Shown here piece by piece: positions 17,810 through 25,180 of a stretch of 35,846 nucleotides of DNA (positions are counted from its first letter, which is position 1; the number at the start of each line of letters is the position of its first letter). The position numbers were made by a program, and so were the translations under genes. The stretch lies in contig JAAYCR010000093.1 in assembly GCA_012729675.1 (NCBI GenBank), positions 1-35,846 of the forward strand. Reading direction: 5' to 3'. This DNA is from Phycisphaerae bacterium (GTDB lineage Bacteria; Planctomycetota; Phycisphaerae; Sedimentisphaerales; Anaerohalosphaeraceae). The notes beneath the pieces were generated by a model, which saw only the letters and a program-made list of their open reading frames with translations, did not search any database and had not been told where the DNA came from.

Positions 17810-19648
17810 TTAAAAGCCCGTTCGCTTGAACTGCTTTTCCAATTCTTTACGCGAAAAGACCAGCGTCGTCGGCCGTCCGTGCGGGCAGCGGCTGCTTCGC
17901 TGCACCACGTCTTTGCTGTCCAGCAGGTGCGCGATCTCCGCATCCGACAGGGCCTGCCCGGCCTTGATCGCGGCCTTGCACGCGGCCATATCCAAAATCT
18001 CGTGCAGCAGCCGCTCTTCGCTGCTGTGGCCGTCGTCCTCGGCCAGTTTGTCCAGCAGGTCGATGACAAACGCCGTCGGCTCGGCACGCTCGAGCATCTG
18101 CGGAAATGCCTGCACCGCCAGCGTATTCGGCCCGAACGGTTCGATCTCGATGCCGATCTTTTCGACCAGCGCCCGCTGCTTTTCCAGCGCCTCGATCTGC
18201 ACGGCCGTCGCCTCAAAGGTATGCGGCATCAAGAGCCGCTGCGACGGCAGCCGTCCGTCGCGCAGCCGCACGCACATCTGCTCATACAGAATGCGTTCGT
18301 GCAGGGCGTGCTGGTCGATGACGACAAAACCGTCCTCGCCCGGCACGACCAAATAGCTGTTATCGACTTGAAGGTACGTTTTGGGATTCCAGGCGGCCTT
18401 GTCCGAAAGGTTGTCCGTATCCATATCCGACGGCGGCTGCGTCTGTCCAAAAGCTGTATGCGGCGGCGATAATGGCCGTTTGGCCGAGTGGCCGCCGTGA
18501 AAATTAAATGACCGCTGCGGCGCGGCGGGTTGGGCCGTCTTGAAAAAATCTTCCATCGCCCGCTCTATCCGATGCTGCCGGTCGCCGGTTTTCACGTCCG
18601 CAAAATGCTCACTCGGCACGAAGACCTCCGGCGGCGTGGCGCTGAAGCCGACATCCAGATTCGTCCCCAAGAGCTTGTCGCGCAAGACGGCCAGCACCTC
18701 CGAATACACCAGATTCGGATTGTCAAACCGCACCTCGACCTTGGTCGGGTGCACGTTCACGTCGAAATCTTCCGACGGCATCTCGATAAACACAAACACC
18801 ACGGGAAACTTGTTCGGCTCCATCAGCCCGCGATACGCCTCTTTGACCGCGTGCAGGATGAACCGGTCGCGGATGAAGCGGCGGTTGAGGAAGACATATT
18901 GATACTTTCCGCTGGAACGCGCGCCGGTGGGACGACCCAAGAGCGTCCGCAGCCGCATCCCGCGTTCCTGACGGCTGGTTTCGAGCAGGTCCTCGGCCAC
19001 CGCCGCCCCGAACAGTACGTTGATCCGCTCGCGCACGCCCTGGCCGCCGAGCAGGCGATGCACCTGCCGGTCGTTGTGGGTCAGGGTTAAATCCAGCGCC
19101 TCCTGTGCCAGCGCGATGCGGGTAAAATGCTCGGTGATGTGGCCCATCTCGGTGTTGGCGGTGCGGAGAAACTTGCGGCGGGGCGGCAGCTTATAGAACA
19201 GGTTGCGGACTTCAATCGTCGTGCCGACATCGCCGGAACAGGGTACAATCTCGCTCCTTTGCCCGCAGTCGATCTCGATGCGATGCGCTCCGATGGCGTC
19301 GGGCGTGCGGCTGGTGACCGTGACTTTGGCGACCGAGCCGATACTGGCCAGCGCCTCGCCGCGAAAGCCCATCGTCCGAATGCCCGACAGGTCGTCCATC
19401 CTCCGCAGCTTGCTGGTGGCGTGCGGCTCAAACGCCAGGGCCAGATCGTCGGCGTCCATCCCGCCGCCGTCGTCGATGATGCGAATCAGCCGACGCCCGC
19501 CGTCCTCGACTTCGATGGCGATGCGCTGCGCCCCGGCGTCGATGCTGTTTTCCAGCAGTTCCTTGACGACGCTGGCCGGGCGCTCGATCACCTCGCCGGC
19601 CGCGATCATATTGACCATATTGTCGTCAAGGACGGCGATCTTGCCCAT
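17810..19648 (-). CDS. mutL: DNA mismatch repair protein MutL (endonuclease type)
   Basis: MutL links MutS mismatch recognition to strand incision. The 612-residue protein has an N-terminal GHKL ATPase: ELLENSIDAGAQ, DDGGGMDADDL, TMGFRGEALASI and GDVGTTIEVRNLFYKLPPR. A variable linker (~340-420) leads to the C-terminal dimerisation and nuclease domain. The metal-binding DQHALHERILYE (D-Q-H-A-x2-E-x4-E), ACKAAIKAG and CPHGRPT show that this is the nicking type found in bacteria without MutH. GGAG lies eight bases before the ATG. The B12/iron-type uptake genes follow after two bases, an unusual operon partner. Confidence 0.96.
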   Translation of the reverse strand: MGKIAVLDDNMVNMIAAGEVIERPASVVKELLENSIDAGAQRIAIEVEDGGRRLIRIIDDGGGMDADDLALAFEPHATSKLRRMDDLSGIRTMGFRGEALASIGSVAKVTVTSRTPDAIGAHRIEIDCGQRSEIVPCSGDVGTTIEVRNLFYKLPPRRKFLRTANTEMGHITEHFTRIALAQEALDLTLTHNDRQVHRLLGGQGVRERINVLFGAAVAEDLLETSRQERGMRLRTLLGRPTGARSSGKYQYVFLNRRFIRDRFILHAVKEAYRGLMEPNKFPVVFVFIEMPSEDFDVNVHPTKVEVRFDNPNLVYSEVLAVLRDKLLGTNLDVGFSATPPEVFVPSEHFADVKTGDRQHRIERAMEDFFKTAQPAAPQRSFNFHGGHSAKRPLSPPHTAFGQTQPPSDMDTDNLSDKAAWNPKTYLQVDNSYLVVPGEDGFVVIDQHALHERILYEQMCVRLRDGRLPSQRLLMPHTFEATAVQIEALEKQRALVEKIGIEIEPFGPNTLAVQAFPQMLERAEPTAFVIDLLDKLAEDDGHSSEERLLHEILDMAACKAAIKAGQALSDAEIAHLLDSKDVVQRSSRCPHGRPTTLVFSRKELEKQFKRTGF

Positions 19649-19690
19649 CTATCGACTCCGCGTTCTTATTAGCTCAGCAGATACATCCTT

Positions 19691-19758
19691 GTCATTCCCG
19701 CGAAGGCGGGAATCCAGTCGTTTCACTGCCTCCGGATCCCCGCCTTTGCGGGGATGAC
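19691..19758. repeat. two-hairpin inverted-repeat element
   Basis: This 68-base element has two hairpins, ATTCCCGC-GAAG-GCGGGAAT and ATCCCCGC-CTTT-GCGGGGAT. The whole is also an inverted repeat: the ends GTCAT and ATGAC and the inner GGAATCC/GGATCC match outward-in. It has the look of a REP/MITE-like dispersed element of a kind known from many bacterial genomes. It lies in the gap between gpmI and mutL and may attenuate read-through from gpmI. Confidence 0.8.
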
Positions 19759-19803
19759 GTTGTTGAGTGTAATCCGTGGTTTCTTTTAATACCAATAGAC
19801 TCT

Positions 19804-21372
19804 TTATACCAAAAGACTTTCGCCGGTCATTTCTTCGGGCTTTTCCAGTCCCATCACTTCCAGGAACGTCGGCACGACATCGGCCAGTCGGCCGTTCTTC
19901 ATTGAGCGGCCTTTGAAGGCTTCGTCGAACACGATCAGCGGCACGTCGCCGACGGTGTGGGCGGTGTGCGGCATATCGTTTTCAAAGTCCCACATCTTTT
20001 CGAAATTGCCGTGGTCGGCCAAAATCACCGCGCTGCCGCCGAGCGATTTGACCTTGTCCAGCACCTTGCCGACGCAGGCGTCCACCGTCTTGCAGGCCGT
20101 CACCGCCGCTTCCAGAACGCCGGTATGGCCGACCATGTCGGGGTTGGCGAAGTTGCAGATAATCACGTCGTCTTTGCCGGTGTCCAGCCGGTCGCAGATG
20201 ACATCACACACTTCCGGTGCGCTCATCTCCGGCTTAAGGTCGTAGGTCTTGACTTTCGGCGAGGGTACGATTTGGCGTTCTTCGCCGTCAAACGGTTTTT
20301 CCTGCCCGCCATTGAAGAAAAACGTGACATGGGCGTATTTTTCCGTTTCGGCACAGCGAAACTGCGTCAGCCCCAGTTTGCTGAAATACTCGCCGGCGAT
20401 GTTGGGCATGTGCCGTTCGGGTCGAAACGCCACCGGCGTCTTGATCGTCGCGTCGTATTCGGTCATGCAGACATAATACACATCGGGCTTTGTCTTGCGT
20501 CCAAAGCCGTCAAACGGGTCGTCCACAAACGCGCGGGTAATCTCGCGCGGGCGGTCGCCGCGGAAGTTGAAGAACACGACGCTGTCGCCGTCTTCGACCA
20601 GCGCCAGTGGCTTGTTGTCGTCGCCGGTGATGTTGACCGGCATGACAAACTCGTCGGTTTCCTTGTTGTCATAGCTGGCCTTCATCGCCTCAGCCGCCGA
20701 TGCGGCGCGGTTGCCGATACCCTGCGTCAGGCACTCGTAAGCCGTCTGGACGCGCTCCCAGCGTTTGTCGCGGTCCATCGCGTAAAACCGCCCGGCAATC
20801 GAAGCGATTTTGCCTGAGCCGATCTCGGCCATTTTTTTCTCGATATCGGTGATATACCCGGCCCCGCTGGTTGGCGGCGAGTCGCGGCCGTCGGTAAAGG
20901 CGTGCAGGTAGACATCCTTTAGCCCCTTGCGTTTGGCCAGTTCCAGCAGGCCGTACAGATGCTCCAAAAGCGAATGCACCCCGATATCGCTGCACAACCC
21001 CATCAGGTGCAGCTTGCCACCGGTCTTGAGCGCATGGTCAACGGCCTTGTTCAGTTCCGCGTTGTCAAAAAACGAACCGTCCCGAATCGCAACGGTAATC
21101 CGTACCGAATCCTGATAGACAATCCGCCCGGCCCCGATGTTCTGGTGGCCGACCTCGCTGTTGCCCATCGTCCCTTCCGGCAGGCCGACATCTTCGCCGC
21201 ATGTCCGCACCAGACAATTCGGATACTCGGCCATCAGTTTGGTATCCACCGGCGGCTGGGCGACCTTGATGGCATTGGTTTTGTCTTCTTTCGGATCGGG
21301 GTTGTATCCCCATCCGTCACGAATAATCATCACGCACGGCCGCGTCCGCAATTTTACGCTGTTTTTGCTCAT
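19804..21372 (-). CDS. gpmI: 2,3-bisphosphoglycerate-independent phosphoglycerate mutase
   Basis: This cofactor-independent, metal-dependent enzyme interconverts 3- and 2-phosphoglycerate in glycolysis and gluconeogenesis. The 522-residue protein carries VMIIRDGWG (metal site Asp), PEGTMGNSEVGHQNIGAGR with the phosphorylated Ser, HAFTDGRDSPP, FFNFRGDRPREI, NFANPDMVGHTG and VILADHGNFEKM. It belongs to the alkaline-phosphatase superfamily. The start was set at ATG 21372, because AGGAAGG lies five bases upstream; a frame reaching 21399 lacks such a site. The promoter at 21419-21447 gives a leader of about 40 bases. Confidence 0.96.
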   Translation of the reverse strand: MSKNSVKLRTRPCVMIIRDGWGYNPDPKEDKTNAIKVAQPPVDTKLMAEYPNCLVRTCGEDVGLPEGTMGNSEVGHQNIGAGRIVYQDSVRITVAIRDGSFFDNAELNKAVDHALKTGGKLHLMGLCSDIGVHSLLEHLYGLLELAKRKGLKDVYLHAFTDGRDSPPTSGAGYITDIEKKMAEIGSGKIASIAGRFYAMDRDKRWERVQTAYECLTQGIGNRAASAAEAMKASYDNKETDEFVMPVNITGDDNKPLALVEDGDSVVFFNFRGDRPREITRAFVDDPFDGFGRKTKPDVYYVCMTEYDATIKTPVAFRPERHMPNIAGEYFSKLGLTQFRCAETEKYAHVTFFFNGGQEKPFDGEERQIVPSPKVKTYDLKPEMSAPEVCDVICDRLDTGKDDVIICNFANPDMVGHTGVLEAAVTACKTVDACVGKVLDKVKSLGGSAVILADHGNFEKMWDFENDMPHTAHTVGDVPLIVFDEAFKGRSMKNGRLADVVPTFLEVMGLEKPEEMTGESLLV

Positions 21373-21418
21373 TTTAGCCTTCCTGTCAGCAGTATTCATA
21401 ACTCACTATAATCCCGAG

Positions 21419-21447
21419 AGTTTATGGGAACCGGGCCAAAAAGTCAA
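21419..21447 (-). promoter_or_regulatory. promoter of gpmI
   Basis: On the minus strand, TTGACT (21447-21442), a 17-base spacer and TAAACT (21424-21419). The -10 box matches the consensus at four of six positions. Confidence 0.55.
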
Positions 21448-21550
21448 TTTCTTATTGGCTGCGACGGTGGAGCGGCAATCAGATAAAAAAGATGTATCTA
21501 TATAGGAAGTAGATGATCTTGGTGTTTTAGTTGCTGTAATATGAAATCTT

Positions 21551-21578
21551 TTGACATTTTGCGTCGCGTTGCTATACT
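21551..21578 (+). promoter_or_regulatory. near-consensus promoter of the TPR lipoprotein/lspA operon
   Basis: A perfect TTGACA (21551-21556), a 16-base spacer and TATACT (21573-21578). Transcription should start near 21585. The leader then holds a short GC hairpin, GCGGC-GAG-GCCGC (21607-21619), followed by TTTT. The promoter position rules out the longer reading frame that opens at 21541. Confidence 0.8.
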
Positions 21579-21654
21579 TCGGCCTAAAGATGTACTTTAT
21601 GGCAAAGCGGCGAGGCCGCGTTTTATGCGTTATGGATCGGAAAGGGCCTTATTT

Positions 21655-22680
21655 ATGAGTCTTCACTATGTGCGAACTTTCGTGATCGGCGGGTTGTGCT
21701 GTGCCGTGTTGACGCTGAGCGGTTGCGCCTGGTTGAGGGAGGTGGAAACGGCGGACGGGGGCCAGATGACGGATGCCGAGGCGCTTGAGCAGCGTCGTCA
21801 GCAGGCCGTGAGTCTGTATGTCGATGCGATGATGCTCAACGAGATCAACGAGTATGCTGCCGCCCTCGACAAGCTCGAAGAGGCGACCGAACTGGACGGT
21901 GAATTTGCCGTAGCTTTTTCAATGAAAGGCGATCTGTGTCAGCGTGAACAGCGATACGAACAAAGTGCAGACGCCTATGAACGGGCGACGGTTCTCGACC
22001 CGTGGTCGTTCAAAGATTTCTTCCAACTCGGCAATGTCAGCCGCGTTCTGAATCAATTCTCCCGCGCGGCCAACGCCTATGCGACCGCGGCCAAACTGGA
22101 CCCCCGGCATTATGACGCCCATCTCGGCGCAGCACAAAGCTTTTTTGAGTTGAAGGACCTGAAACAATCTCGCCATTATGCCGAGATAGCGAAAGGAATC
22201 GACCCTGTCCAGGCCGACCCCGAGCTGCTGCTCGGCGATATTTTTGAGGAAGAAAGTGACCACGTCGAGGCCATCAATGCCTATCGCCGCGCCCTTGAAT
22301 TAAGGGGCAACGATCCTCAAATTATGATCGCCCTGGCACGCTCGTATCTGCGCATGAACCGGTTCAGTTCAGCCATAGAATTGCTGGTCGACGTCGTCGC
22401 GCGAGAGCCGAACAACGGGCTGGCATATCAATACATCGGCTTTGCCCAACTGAAGCTCAAAGAAACCGAACAAGCGATTGACAGCTACAAGCAGGCCGTC
22501 CAACTCGGCCATGACGACTGGATGGCCCACAAAAGCCTTGGCGTCGCCTATATGCTCCTGGCGATGCAGAACGGCAACGATGAACGTCTCAGGGCGTTGG
22601 CTATCGAGCAGTGGAATATCTCACTGCAAATTAACCCCGACCAGCCGCAACTGCGCGACCTGCACTCAAAATACGACTAA
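21655..22680 (+). CDS. TPR-repeat lipoprotein
   Basis: This 341-residue protein starts with a lipoprotein signal peptide ending in LTLSGC (lipidated Cys24). About eight 34-residue TPR units follow (residues ~55-335), with typical phrases such as YAAALDKLEEATELDGEFAVAF, YEQSADAYERATVLDP, VEAINAYRRALELRGNDPQ and IDSYKQAVQLGHDDW. Such proteins are scaffolds for envelope complexes; no specific partner can be named. The start ATG 21655 was chosen because it begins the signal peptide and lies downstream of the promoter. A longer frame from 21541 would start upstream of the promoter. lspA, whose product processes lipoproteins like this one, follows after 11 bases. Confidence 0.85.
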   Translation: MSLHYVRTFVIGGLCCAVLTLSGCAWLREVETADGGQMTDAEALEQRRQQAVSLYVDAMMLNEINEYAAALDKLEEATELDGEFAVAFSMKGDLCQREQRYEQSADAYERATVLDPWSFKDFFQLGNVSRVLNQFSRAANAYATAAKLDPRHYDAHLGAAQSFFELKDLKQSRHYAEIAKGIDPVQADPELLLGDIFEEESDHVEAINAYRRALELRGNDPQIMIALARSYLRMNRFSSAIELLVDVVAREPNNGLAYQYIGFAQLKLKETEQAIDSYKQAVQLGHDDWMAHKSLGVAYMLLAMQNGNDERLRALAIEQWNISLQINPDQPQLRDLHSKYD

Positions 22681-22691
22681 ACCCCGGCGGC

Positions 22692-23216
22692 ATGAACCCA
22701 GCGACTCGGCATTCTGAAACACGCAGCAAGCGGCCGAACGGCGGCGATGTTGCCCTGTTCGCGTCGATTACGCTGCTGGGGACGGCGCTGGATCTGGGGT
22801 CCAAATACGCCGTCTTCAACTGGCTCCGGAACAAGCCCGTGCCGGAGGTTTCCATCATCGACGGTTTTTTGCGGTTTATTTTGGCCGAGAATGTCGGCGC
22901 AGCGTTTAGCCTGTTTGCCGGGCTGACGTGGATATTTATCGCGATCTCCATTGTCGCCCTGATTGTCATCAACACCCTTTTCCTGCTGGGCAGACTCACG
23001 CCGCGGCTGACGCTTGCGGCGCTGGCCTGTATGCACGCGGGCATCATCGGAAATCTCTACGACCGCTTCTTTAACGACGGTCGCGTGCGGGATTTCATCG
23101 ACGTTTATGTCGGCAGTTACCACTGGCCCACCTTTAACGTCGCCGACTCGCTGCTGTGTATCGGCGTCGCCATCCTGTTCTATGTCAGCGTTACGGCCGA
23201 GGACGCCAAACAATAA
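22692..23216 (+). CDS. lspA: lipoprotein signal peptidase (signal peptidase II)
   Basis: LspA is the inner-membrane aspartic protease that cuts signal peptides from prolipoproteins. The 174-residue protein has four hydrophobic helices and the family motifs: LDLGSKYAVFNWL after the first helix, ENVGAAFSLF, then GIIGNLYDRF with catalytic Asp124 and FNVADS with catalytic Asp152. A Lys/Arg-rich N-terminal leader precedes the first helix. The ribosome binding site is weak. It shares the operon with the TPR lipoprotein, and the BtuF-like lipoprotein in this window would be another substrate. Confidence 0.95.
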   Translation: MNPATRHSETRSKRPNGGDVALFASITLLGTALDLGSKYAVFNWLRNKPVPEVSIIDGFLRFILAENVGAAFSLFAGLTWIFIAISIVALIVINTLFLLGRLTPRLTLAALACMHAGIIGNLYDRFFNDGRVRDFIDVYVGSYHWPTFNVADSLLCIGVAILFYVSVTAEDAKQ

Positions 23217-23222
23217 ACAACC

Positions 23223-23276
23223 GCGGCCGGGATGGACTGTATTGGGTCGATCCCTATACAATCCTGCCCCGGCCGC
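23223..23276. other. long structured hairpin between convergent genes
   Basis: A 54-base region folds almost completely on itself. GCGGCCGGG (23223-23231) pairs with CCCGGCCGC (23268-23276); inside it GGA/TCC, TGTAT/ATACA and GGG/CCC pair around the loop TCGAT, with single mismatches between. It lies between the ends of lspA (+) and the MuiA-like gene (-) and may terminate both, although no T-run follows on either strand. Confidence 0.7.
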
Positions 23277-23312
23277 TACGTGGTCTTGGTGCGTCAGCGT
23301 GTTACGCCTGTC

Positions 23313-25112
23313 TTATTGCCCGGCAGACACAACCGACAGCGATTTATCATACTGCATCGTATAAACATATGTCAGCACCGTTGCGGTTTCGCCGCTGGTG
23401 TTCGGCGCCAGTTTCATATCCCACCGCAGAATACCCTTGGGCTTTTCCGTCCGTACATAGTCGGCCGTATCGCTGAGCGGATGCGAGGTCTCCTTCAGTG
23501 CGATGGCCAGGGAGGCATTTTCCGTCCACGGTATCCGATCCAGCACACGGAGCGCCACCGGCGTACTCTTGTAGTTGCTCATCGCGATGCGGTAATGCTG
23601 TTCATTGGTGCGGCTGCCGAGCTGCATGTCCGTTCGGGTGTCGGCAAATTCACGCACCACCTGAATCTGCGAATCGATGCCGAAGCTGGCGACAAAGGTC
23701 TGGCCGCTGGTGACCAGTTTCATCTCAGACCGTCCTACAAATTCGCCGTTGCGGAACATCGACGCCGGCCCCGGAAGCAGGATCGTCTCGCTGGTGTTGG
23801 TGATATCGGCCTGCAGATAGACATAATCGGTCAGCAGGGGGCTGGCCACAAACACAAACTCGGCCGGACACTCAAACGAAGCGATATTGATAATCTGCTG
23901 TTCGGTGCGGCTGGGCAGCGTCAGCTTGCCGTTGAGGTTATACATCACGCTGACCCCTTCCGTCTGCCGCACGGCGACCGACTGTTCCCTCATCTCCAGC
24001 AGCTGCCGCCGGTCGGCCTCCAGTTCGATAAACTGATTATGGATGGCGATGGTGTTCAGTGCCTCCTCGGCCTTGATGCCTTTGGCGATGTTTGCGTTGC
24101 GGCTGCGGGCCAGCGATTCAAACGCCGCGCTCTGGTTGGCAAAACCTCCTGCCTGAATCCCCAATTGCAATGATTGCTGCTGGGCTTGTTGCTGGGCTTG
24201 CTGCTGAGCTAGCAGCTGAGCTTGTGCGCCTGTGCCGAGCGTCACCTTCATCGGCGTCATCCCCGGAGGCGCCGAGACCATCATCGGCTCGGCGGTACTC
24301 AGCGCCAATTGCGCATTGAGCCAGTCTTCGCCGCTGGCCTGATGCACCACGGCGTTGTATTCCACCAGCGTCCTCTTTCGGTCGGCGGCCGCTCTGAGGT
24401 TATACTGCGGCTGCCAATTGGCGTCCCGCACCAGGTAACTGAGCAAAATCTGCCCGCTTGCGTTTTCGCCGCGGGTAATATACACCAGCGCCTGACGATT
24501 GACCCTCTGCCGCCCCTGCGCCATGACCGCAAGCTCTTTTTCCAGTTCGGCAAGCCGCTTTTCGAGGTCCTGTTTTTCGTTCGCCAAACGAACCGTCTCC
24601 TTGTGCAGTTCGATGCTTTTGCGTTCGAGAAATTCCGTCAATTGTTGGACAGCCTCCGGCTGCAGGATGCCGCGATTCAGGTCGGCATTGGCCGAATCGA
24701 CGGACAGTTTCCACTGCTCGCGATAGCGGCTGGTCCGATCCCCGACGTTCTCAATATCGTAAACACGGTTTTGAATGTCACGCCGCACGGCTTCGATCTG
24801 CTGCTGCAGCGTTGTCACCTCTTCGCGCGTGTCCTCTCTGACGACCCGTTCCCGATATCGCACGCTCAAGACCGAAAACGTGCCGTCCGACTGTGCGTAC
24901 AGGCTTTCCGGCAGAATTTTTTCGGGCAGATTCTCCACCAGCAGTTCCAATTCGCCGCCGGCCTGCGGAATCGTCAGGCTCCGCGTCACCAGCGCCTGCC
25001 CCCGATACACAATCACCGACGTGACCGGCCCGGTTGCGGGCACAGGTTCCGCCTGCGCCCCTGCCGCCGCCAGACACAACATCAACATCATTGCCCCTAA
25101 GACTCGTTTCAT
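23313..25112 (-). CDS. MuiA-like protein (DUF4140/DUF4139)
   Basis: This 599-residue exported protein belongs to the mucoidy-inhibitor MuiA family, whose biochemical role is not known. A signal peptide (1-21, ending AGAQA) is followed by an N-terminal domain (SVIVYRGQALVTRSLTIP..GGELELLVENLPEKI), a long coiled coil (about 95-215), and the DUF4139 barrel (VYITRGENASGQILLSYLVRDANWQPQYNLRA to the end). A Gln-rich insert, LAQQQAQQQAQQQ (~residues 297-312), interrupts DUF4139 and is encoded by a 12-bp tandem repeat. AAGGAG precedes the ATG. It is the last of three co-directional genes with a second DUF4139 protein and a VWA protein. Confidence 0.88.
   Translation of the reverse strand: MKRVLGAMMLMLCLAAAGAQAEPVPATGPVTSVIVYRGQALVTRSLTIPQAGGELELLVENLPEKILPESLYAQSDGTFSVLSVRYRERVVREDTREEVTTLQQQIEAVRRDIQNRVYDIENVGDRTSRYREQWKLSVDSANADLNRGILQPEAVQQLTEFLERKSIELHKETVRLANEKQDLEKRLAELEKELAVMAQGRQRVNRQALVYITRGENASGQILLSYLVRDANWQPQYNLRAAADRKRTLVEYNAVVHQASGEDWLNAQLALSTAEPMMVSAPPGMTPMKVTLGTGAQAQLLAQQQAQQQAQQQSLQLGIQAGGFANQSAAFESLARSRNANIAKGIKAEEALNTIAIHNQFIELEADRRQLLEMREQSVAVRQTEGVSVMYNLNGKLTLPSRTEQQIINIASFECPAEFVFVASPLLTDYVYLQADITNTSETILLPGPASMFRNGEFVGRSEMKLVTSGQTFVASFGIDSQIQVVREFADTRTDMQLGSRTNEQHYRIAMSNYKSTPVALRVLDRIPWTENASLAIALKETSHPLSDTADYVRTEKPKGILRWDMKLAPNTSGETATVLTYVYTMQYDKSLSVVSAGQ
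24176..24223 (-). repeat. 12-bp tandem repeat inside the MuiA-like gene
   Basis: Four consecutive 12-base units with few differences: GCTGCTGGGCTT, GTTGCTGGGCTT, GCTGCTGAGCTA and GCAGCTGAGCTT on the plus strand. They encode the Q-Q-A-Q repeat of the MuiA-like protein. Adding or losing units keeps the reading frame, so the length could vary between strains. Confidence 0.85.
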
Positions 25113-25180
25113 TGCATTCTCCTTAAAAAAGTGTTTTCAGTTTGTTTTCTCAGTTCATACGTTTACGAATAATAGCCGCG

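Noticed and set aside
17649-17810. Possible cobalamin riboswitch for the uptake genes
   Set aside because: There are only two bases between mutL and the binding-protein gene, and no B12-box-like sequence was found upstream.
21541-21654. Longer N-terminus for the TPR lipoprotein starting at 21541
   Set aside because: A near-consensus promoter lies inside this stretch, and the lipoprotein signal peptide begins at 21655.
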